The notes beneath the pieces are model-generated. The model saw only the letters and a program-made list of their open reading frames with translations, ran no database searches and was not told the DNA's origin. From the NCBI RefSeq assembly GCF_013778455.1, contig NZ_JACEHE010000014.1, forward strand, positions 62,001 through 126,000: a stretch of 64,000 bases of DNA. The letters run 5' to 3'. Both the position numbers and the translations under genes were made by a program. Positions 59,469-64,000 of the stretch are shown here, one piece after another (the first letter of the stretch is position 1; every line of letters begins with the position of its first letter). This DNA is from Streptomyces himalayensis subsp. himalayensis. Lineage in GTDB: Bacteria > Actinomycetota > Actinomycetes > Streptomycetales > Streptomycetaceae.

Positions 59469-60677
59469 GTGGCTGGTCGACGGCGTGGTTCCCGGATGGT
59501 GGTCCTGTGGTGCGCGCTGCTCGCCCTGCTCTGCGGGCTCGTCGGATGCGGCGGGCCCGTGGCGCGCGACACGGCGGCGGCCGAGGTGCAGCGTCTCCTC
59601 GACCGGCGCGCGGACGCGGTGCTGCACCGGGACGAGAAGGCGTATCTGACCACCGGCCGGGGCGGCGTGGGACGCGCGGAGTTCGAGAACCTCGAGGACG
59701 TCCCGCTGGCCGCCTGGGAGTACCGGCTGACCCGCATCGACCGCTCCGGCCCGCGCGCCACGGCCGATGTCGGTCTCCGCTACCGGCTGGACGGCTACGA
59801 CCGCGGCACGGTGGACGCGGCCCGCACCCTCCGGCTGGAGCGCCGTGACGGCAGCTGGTACGTCACCTCGGACCGCCCCGCCGAGGGCACCGCCGAGCAG
59901 CTGTGGGAGCAGGGCCCTGTCCAGGTCGCACGCGGCGCGCACAGCCTCGTCCTCGGCGTGGGGCAGGCCGGGGAGGAACTGCGGCGGTACGCGGACCTCG
60001 CCGACCGTGCGGTGCCCGCGGTGCGGGACGCCTGGGGCGGCGACTGGGCGGGGCGCGTCGTCGTCCTGGTGCCGAAGTCGCTGAACGGCATGGCGGCGCT
60101 GCTCGGGGCGCCCGCGTCCGGATACCGCGGGATGGCGGCTGTGACCACGGGCGAGGCCGGAGCCTCGGCGAAGGCGCCGGCGGACCGCATCGTGATCAAT
60201 CCCGAGGCGTACCGCGTGCTCGGCGCCTTCGGCCGCCAGGTCGTCCTCACCCATGAGACGACCCACGTGGCCACCCGTGCGCACACATCGGCCGCGACCC
60301 CGCTGTGGCTCTCCGAGGGCTACGCCGACTGGGTCGGCTACCGCGGCACGGGACGTACGGCCGAGCAGGCCGCGCCCGAGCTGGCCCGCGCGGTGCGCGC
60401 GGGGGGGCTGCCGGACGCGCTGCCGGACGACGAGGACTTCGGCTTCGGGGGCGACGCGGCGCGCCTCGCGGAGGCGTACGAGGGCGGGTGGCTGGCCTGC
60501 CGGATGATCGCCCGCGACTGGGGCGAGGAGCGGCTGAACGACTTCTACCGCGCGGTGGGCGCGCACAAGGACCGGCAGGACGCGGTCGAGGCGGCCCTGC
60601 TGGACGTACTCGACACCACGCCCGCCGGGTTCACCGAGCGGTGGCGGGACTATCTGCGGGACCAGCTGGGCACGTGA
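59469..60677 (+). CDS. Lipoprotein with a zincin (HETTH) motif
   Basis: 402 residues. A lipobox-like signal ending LLCGLVGCGG, an N-terminal SnoaL/NTF2-like region (DRRADAVLHRDEKAYLT to ERRDGSWYVTSDR) and a C-terminal metallopeptidase-like domain with VVLTHETTHVATRAHTS (about residue 265) and a downstream Glu in LWLSEGYADWVGYRG, the HExxH + E pattern of gluzincins. A surface-exposed zinc peptidase is inferred; no substrate known. GTG 59469 is taken, although ATG 59496 would also leave the signal intact. Follows the NlpC/P60 genes after 62 bp. Confidence 0.88.
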   Translation: MAGRRRGSRMVVLWCALLALLCGLVGCGGPVARDTAAAEVQRLLDRRADAVLHRDEKAYLTTGRGGVGRAEFENLEDVPLAAWEYRLTRIDRSGPRATADVGLRYRLDGYDRGTVDAARTLRLERRDGSWYVTSDRPAEGTAEQLWEQGPVQVARGAHSLVLGVGQAGEELRRYADLADRAVPAVRDAWGGDWAGRVVVLVPKSLNGMAALLGAPASGYRGMAAVTTGEAGASAKAPADRIVINPEAYRVLGAFGRQVVLTHETTHVATRAHTSAATPLWLSEGYADWVGYRGTGRTAEQAAPELARAVRAGGLPDALPDDEDFGFGGDAARLAEAYEGGWLACRMIARDWGEERLNDFYRAVGAHKDRQDAVEAALLDVLDTTPAGFTERWRDYLRDQLGT

Positions 60678-60722
60678 CGTCTTCTCCGGCGCGAGCGGCC
60701 GTCGCATGCCGGCGCCCGGCGT

Positions 60723-62009
60723 TCAGGAAGGTCTGAGGACCTCCTTGTCGCGGGCGGCCTGGGCGGGCAGCGGGCGGAGCTCGGGGGACGGCGGCTGCGA
60801 CACCGTGTGCCGCCACAGACGCACGGCGGCGGTGACGGTCGCGGCGACCAGCAGGCCGTTGCGTACGTAGAGCAGGGTGACGCCCAGCGCGTCGCTGGCC
60901 ACCACGTGCGAGAACCAGACGGGGAACTCCAGCAGTGTGACCAGGGTGGCGGCCAGCACCAGCCAGGCCGGCACCGCCATCCGGCTGCCGCGGAAGAGCA
61001 GGCACACGGCGGCGAGACCCACCAGCCACACCATGTACTGGGGGCTGATCACCCGGCTCGTGACCGTGAACAGCAGGACGGCCGTGAAGGCCGCGTCCGC
61101 GGGTGTGCTCGCCGACCAGGTGCGGGCGCGCAGCCGCCACACCACCAGCCAGCCGAGGGCCAGCACCGACAGCGCCTGCGCGAGCATGCTCACCAGCGGC
61201 ACGTACGGGCCCAGGAACTCCACCGATCCGTAGTTGAGCAGCACCTGGCCCGACCAGCCGAAGTGCCGTGCCGTGTGGAAGGCCAGCGCGCCGAGCGACT
61301 CGACCTCGGTGCCGCGGTCCCGCTGGAAGGTCAGAAACGCCAGGGCGCCCGGCATGGCGGCGATGAACACGAGCGCTGTCAGGCCGCCGGTGACGGCCGC
61401 CGCGGACCAGGCTCGCGGCCACCTCGGGCGTCCCTCACCGGCGACGGGGTCCTCGCGCACCGCACCGACCAGCAGCAGTACCGGCCACACCTTCAGCAGC
61501 GCGCCGAAGCCCGCGAGCGCGCCCATCATGCGGGGACGCCGCGCACCCGCCAGCAGGGCCGCCACCGCGACGGCCGTCACCATCAGGTCGTAGCGGGCGT
61601 ACGCGGTGGGCCCGAGCAGCGCCACGCCCGCGACCCACACCCAGACGCCGCGCAGCGTCTTGCCGGGCCGTCCGCCCGCATAGAGCAGCAGCGCCAGCAC
61701 CAGCGCGTCGGCGAGGAAGGCCAGGACGAAGAACGCCGACGCGTAGTCGAGGAAGGGGAGCAGGGCGGGGGAGAGGACGGCGAGCGCGGCGGCCGGCGGG
61801 TACTGCCAGGTGACGTCGTCGAGCGGGAAGGTGCCGGTGCGCAGCACCTCGTACCAGCCCTGGTAGATCACCGAGATGTCGCTCGTCACATCGGGTCCGG
61901 GGAAGACGAACACCTTGAAGACGAAGAGCAGAAGGAGCGTCCGGCTCAGCCCCCAGGCCGCCAGGATCCAGACGTATGCCGGGATCCGGGTCCCACGTGC
62001 TCCAGCCAT
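60723..62009 (-). CDS. GT87-type polyprenol-dependent glycosyltransferase, membrane
   Basis: 428 residues, about ten to eleven helices. A DUF2029/GT87-like layout: DVTSDISVIYQGWYEVLRTGTFPLDDVTWQYPPAAALAVL near the N-terminus includes acidic residues of the first extracytoplasmic loop, the probable catalytic site of GT-C enzymes. It likely transfers mannose or another sugar from a polyprenyl-phosphate donor to a lipid or polymer outside the cell. ATG 62009 has GAGGTG upstream. Divergent from the PimB'-like gene, suggesting a common glycolipid pathway. Confidence 0.88.
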   Translation of the reverse strand: MAGARGTRIPAYVWILAAWGLSRTLLLLFVFKVFVFPGPDVTSDISVIYQGWYEVLRTGTFPLDDVTWQYPPAAALAVLSPALLPFLDYASAFFVLAFLADALVLALLLYAGGRPGKTLRGVWVWVAGVALLGPTAYARYDLMVTAVAVAALLAGARRPRMMGALAGFGALLKVWPVLLLVGAVREDPVAGEGRPRWPRAWSAAAVTGGLTALVFIAAMPGALAFLTFQRDRGTEVESLGALAFHTARHFGWSGQVLLNYGSVEFLGPYVPLVSMLAQALSVLALGWLVVWRLRARTWSASTPADAAFTAVLLFTVTSRVISPQYMVWLVGLAAVCLLFRGSRMAVPAWLVLAATLVTLLEFPVWFSHVVASDALGVTLLYVRNGLLVAATVTAAVRLWRHTVSQPPSPELRPLPAQAARDKEVLRPS

Positions 62010-62106
62010 GCCCACCTCGTCCGTGTTCGCCTCGCCACAGCAGCCATGATGCCGGGCTGACCTGTGCGAGAGCCATGATGCTCGACCGTTCGGTACTGTC
62101 GCCACG

Positions 62107-63249
62107 ATGCACAAGACCCTGATCGTGACCAACGACTTCCCGCCCAGACCGGGCGGAATTCAGGCATTCCTGCACAACATGGCGCTGCGCCTGGACCCGG
62201 AGCGACTCGTCGTCTACGCCTCCACCTGGAAGCGGAGCCGCGAGGGTGTCGAGGCCACGGCGGCCTTCGACGCGGAGCAGCCCTTCACCGTCGTACGCGA
62301 CCGTACGACGATGCTGCTGCCGACGCCGCGTGTGACGGGGTGCGCGGTGTCGCTGCTGCGGGAGCACGGCTGTACGTCGGTGTGGTTCGGGGCGGCCGCG
62401 CCGCTCGGGCTGATGGCGCCGGCACTGCGCCGGGCCGGTGCGGAACGGCTGGTCGCCACGACGCACGGCCACGAGGCCGGGTGGGCCCAGCTGCCCGCGT
62501 CCCGCGGGCTGCTGCGCCGGATCGGCGACTCGACGGACACCCTCACGTATCTCGGCGAGTACACCCGCTCCCGGATCGCCGCCGCGCTGACGCCCGAGGC
62601 GGCCGCGCGCATGGTCCAGCTGCCACCGGGCGTGGACGAAAAGACCTTCCACCCCGGCTCGGGCGGCGACGCGGTCCGCGAGCGGCTGGGTCTGACCGAC
62701 CGCCCGGTCGTGGTCTGCGTCTCGCGTCTCGTGCGGCGCAAGGGGCAGGACACCCTCATCCGCGCGATGCCGCAGATCCTGGCGAAGGAGCCGGAGGCCG
62801 TGCTGCTCGTCGTGGGCGGCGGGCCGTACGAGCAGGAGCTGCGGCGGCTCGCGGACGAGACCGGCGTCGCCCCGTCCGTGCGGTTCACCGGGGCCGTGCC
62901 GTGGGAGGAGCTTCCCGCCCACTACGGCGCGGGGGACGTCTTCGCCATGCCGTGCCGGACGCGGCGCGGGGGGCTCGACGTCGAGGGGCTCGGGATCGTG
63001 TACCTGGAGGCTTCCGCGACCGGGCTTCCCGTCGTCGCGGGGGACTCCGGCGGGGCGCCGGACGCGGTACTCGACGGGGAGACCGGGTGGGTCGTCCCCG
63101 GAGGGGACCCCGGGGCCGCCGCCGAGCGGATCATCGCGCTGCTCGGCGATGCGGAGCTGCGGAAGCGGATGGGGGAGCGGGGGCGGGAGTGGGTCGAGGA
63201 GCGGTGGCGCTGGGACCTGCTGGCGGAGCGGCTGAAGGCGTTGCTGTAG
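62107..63249 (+). CDS. pimB: GT4 mannosyltransferase, PimB'-like
   Basis: 380 residues. GT-B fold: TNDFPPRPGGIQAFLHNMALRL near the N-terminus, ATTHGHEAGWAQLP, then VVCVSRLVRRKGQDTLI with the donor-phosphate-binding Arg/Lys, and GLGIVYLEASATGLPVVAGDSGGAPDAV with the E-x7-E motif. This is close to mycobacterial PimB' (Rv2188c, from memory), which adds the second mannose to phosphatidylinositol mannoside from GDP-mannose. ATG 62107 with no Shine-Dalgarno sequence; TACTGT at 62094-62099 may be a -10, so the message may be almost leaderless. Next to the acyl-CoA synthetase gene as in mycobacteria. Confidence 0.9.
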   Translation: MHKTLIVTNDFPPRPGGIQAFLHNMALRLDPERLVVYASTWKRSREGVEATAAFDAEQPFTVVRDRTTMLLPTPRVTGCAVSLLREHGCTSVWFGAAAPLGLMAPALRRAGAERLVATTHGHEAGWAQLPASRGLLRRIGDSTDTLTYLGEYTRSRIAAALTPEAAARMVQLPPGVDEKTFHPGSGGDAVRERLGLTDRPVVVCVSRLVRRKGQDTLIRAMPQILAKEPEAVLLVVGGGPYEQELRRLADETGVAPSVRFTGAVPWEELPAHYGAGDVFAMPCRTRRGGLDVEGLGIVYLEASATGLPVVAGDSGGAPDAVLDGETGWVVPGGDPGAAAERIIALLGDAELRKRMGERGREWVEERWRWDLLAERLKALL

Positions 63250-63394
63250 CCCTACGGACATAGGACCCGGGTGGGCCCCGGTAGCCGGGAACGGCTGTGG
63301 TGGGCGGAGCGGAACTACTTCCCGCCCGCCCACCGCAACCATCAATTGAGGAACCCCAACGGACAGCAACCAGCTCCGCGAAAGCGGCGCCGGT

Positions 63395-64000
63395 TTAGGC
63401 GCGATAGAGAGTCTCGATCTCGTCCGCGTAGTCCTTCGCCACCACGTTCCGCTTCAGCTTCAGCGACGGCGTCAGGTGGCCCGAGTCCTCCGTGAACTGG
63501 CTCGGGAGAATGCGGAACTTGCGTACGGACTCGGCCTTGGAGACCGCCGCGTTGCCGTCGTCCACGGCGTTCTGGATGGCGGCGACGAGGTCGGGGTCCT
63601 CGCGCAGGGACGCAGCCGTGGCGCCGGCCGGCTTGCCGTGGTCCTCGGCCCAGCGGCCCAGGAACTCCTCGTCGATCGTGACGAGCGCGCCCACGAACGG
63701 ACGGCCGTCGCCGACCACCATGCACTCGGCGACCAGCGCGTGGGCCCGGATGCGGTCCTCGATCACCGCCGGGGCCACGTTCTTTCCGCCCGCGGTGACG
63801 ATGATCTCCTTCTTGCGGCCGGTGATGGACAGATAGCCGTCCTCGTCGAGCGTGCCGATGTCGCCCGTGTGGAACCACCCGTGGGCCAGCGCCTCCTCGG
63901 TCGCGGCGGGATTGTTCCAGTACTCCTTGAACAGGTGCTCACCGTGCAGCAGCACCTCACCGTCGTCCGCGATCCGCACGACAGAGCCCGGCAGCGGCTG
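63395..64000 (-). CDS. Long-chain acyl-CoA synthetase, C-terminal part (cut by window end)
   Basis: 201 residues of the C-terminal end are visible; the reading frame continues beyond 64000. The A8 motif TGDIGTLDEDGYLSITGRKKEIIVTAGGKNVAPA and the catalytic Lys region LTPSLKLKRNVV near the end identify an AMP-forming fatty-acid-CoA ligase of the FadD15 type. In mycobacteria fadD15 (Rv2187) lies beside pimB', as here. Confidence 0.93.
   Translation of the reverse strand, partial: QPLPGSVVRIADDGEVLLHGEHLFKEYWNNPAATEEALAHGWFHTGDIGTLDEDGYLSITGRKKEIIVTAGGKNVAPAVIEDRIRAHALVAECMVVGDGRPFVGALVTIDEEFLGRWAEDHGKPAGATAASLREDPDLVAAIQNAVDDGNAAVSKAESVRKFRILPSQFTEDSGHLTPSLKLKRNVVAKDYADEIETLYRA

Noticed and set aside
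1-64000. CRISPR array, insertion sequence, prophage, integrative element or tRNA
   Set aside because: No regularly spaced palindromic repeats with unique spacers, no transposase or integrase, and no cloverleaf noticed.

Overview
The window is high-GC, actinobacterial chromosomal core DNA, almost certainly Streptomyces or a close relative. The signs are very high third-position GC, many GTG starts, PspA-PspAA, an actinobacterial cta/qcr respiratory cluster, a SAM-IV-type riboswitch leader and dispersed intergenic repeats of the streptomycete kind. Gene order follows, from memory, the block of Mycobacterium tuberculosis between the fadD15/pimB' genes and the dlaT/Rv2216 genes, so this is old conserved chromosome. 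I see no prophage, insertion sequence, CRISPR array, rRNA or tRNA.

Layout. 1-4.6 kb: SDR39U1-type epimerase, GNAT acetyltransferase, membrane PP2C phosphatase, secreted amidase and a DUF4240 protein. 4.7-13.8 kb (minus strand): aceE, a GntR regulator, the two-lipoyl E2, lpdA and pepA, which make up the central 2-oxoacid dehydrogenase complex plus leucyl aminopeptidase. 14.1-20 kb: cobalamin nucleotide-loop genes (cobS, cobT, cobU fusion) with an unknown membrane protein and a methyltransferase. 20-29 kb: a small protein, a methyltransferase, a DUF3043 protein, then pspA-pspAA, a NarL-type two-component system and a large RND exporter (envelope-stress character). 29-35.7 kb: nadA, erpA, an anchored secreted protein, adenosine kinase and a cysteine desulfurase-TusA fusion, a group rich in Fe-S and sulfur functions.

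35.9-46.6 kb: ctaC-ctaD-ctaF, an L,D-transpeptidase, a degenerate receiver protein, ctaE-qcrC-qcrA-qcrB (the bcc-aa3 supercomplex) and trpD. 46.6-48.8 kb: a mosaic repeat, then a promoter, a SAM-IV-type riboswitch and a class V PLP enzyme. 48.7-54 kb (minus strand): glycerate kinase, SLC13 permease and an OmpR-type two-component system with a small acidic membrane protein. 54-64 kb: RAM-domain protein, rhomboid protease, zinc-ribbon protein, NYN-domain protein, two NlpC/P60 hydrolases, a lipoprotein with a zincin motif, a GT87 membrane protein, a PimB'-like mannosyltransferase and the C-terminal end of an acyl-CoA synthetase cut by the window edge.

The most unusual signals lie between genes. 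(1) Five unrelated genes end in short tandem repeats whose unit contains the stop codon. (2) A 38-bp hairpin module sits at different positions in two copies of a larger intergenic repeat. (3) The same 20-bp site lies exactly 34 bp upstream of both the SLC13/glycerate-kinase operon and the two-component operon beside it. (4) Several promoter regions carry palindromes or tandem operator-like repeats (aceE, gntR, ctaE, ctaC, the SAM-IV promoter), including a 21-bp perfect palindrome over the ctaE start codon.
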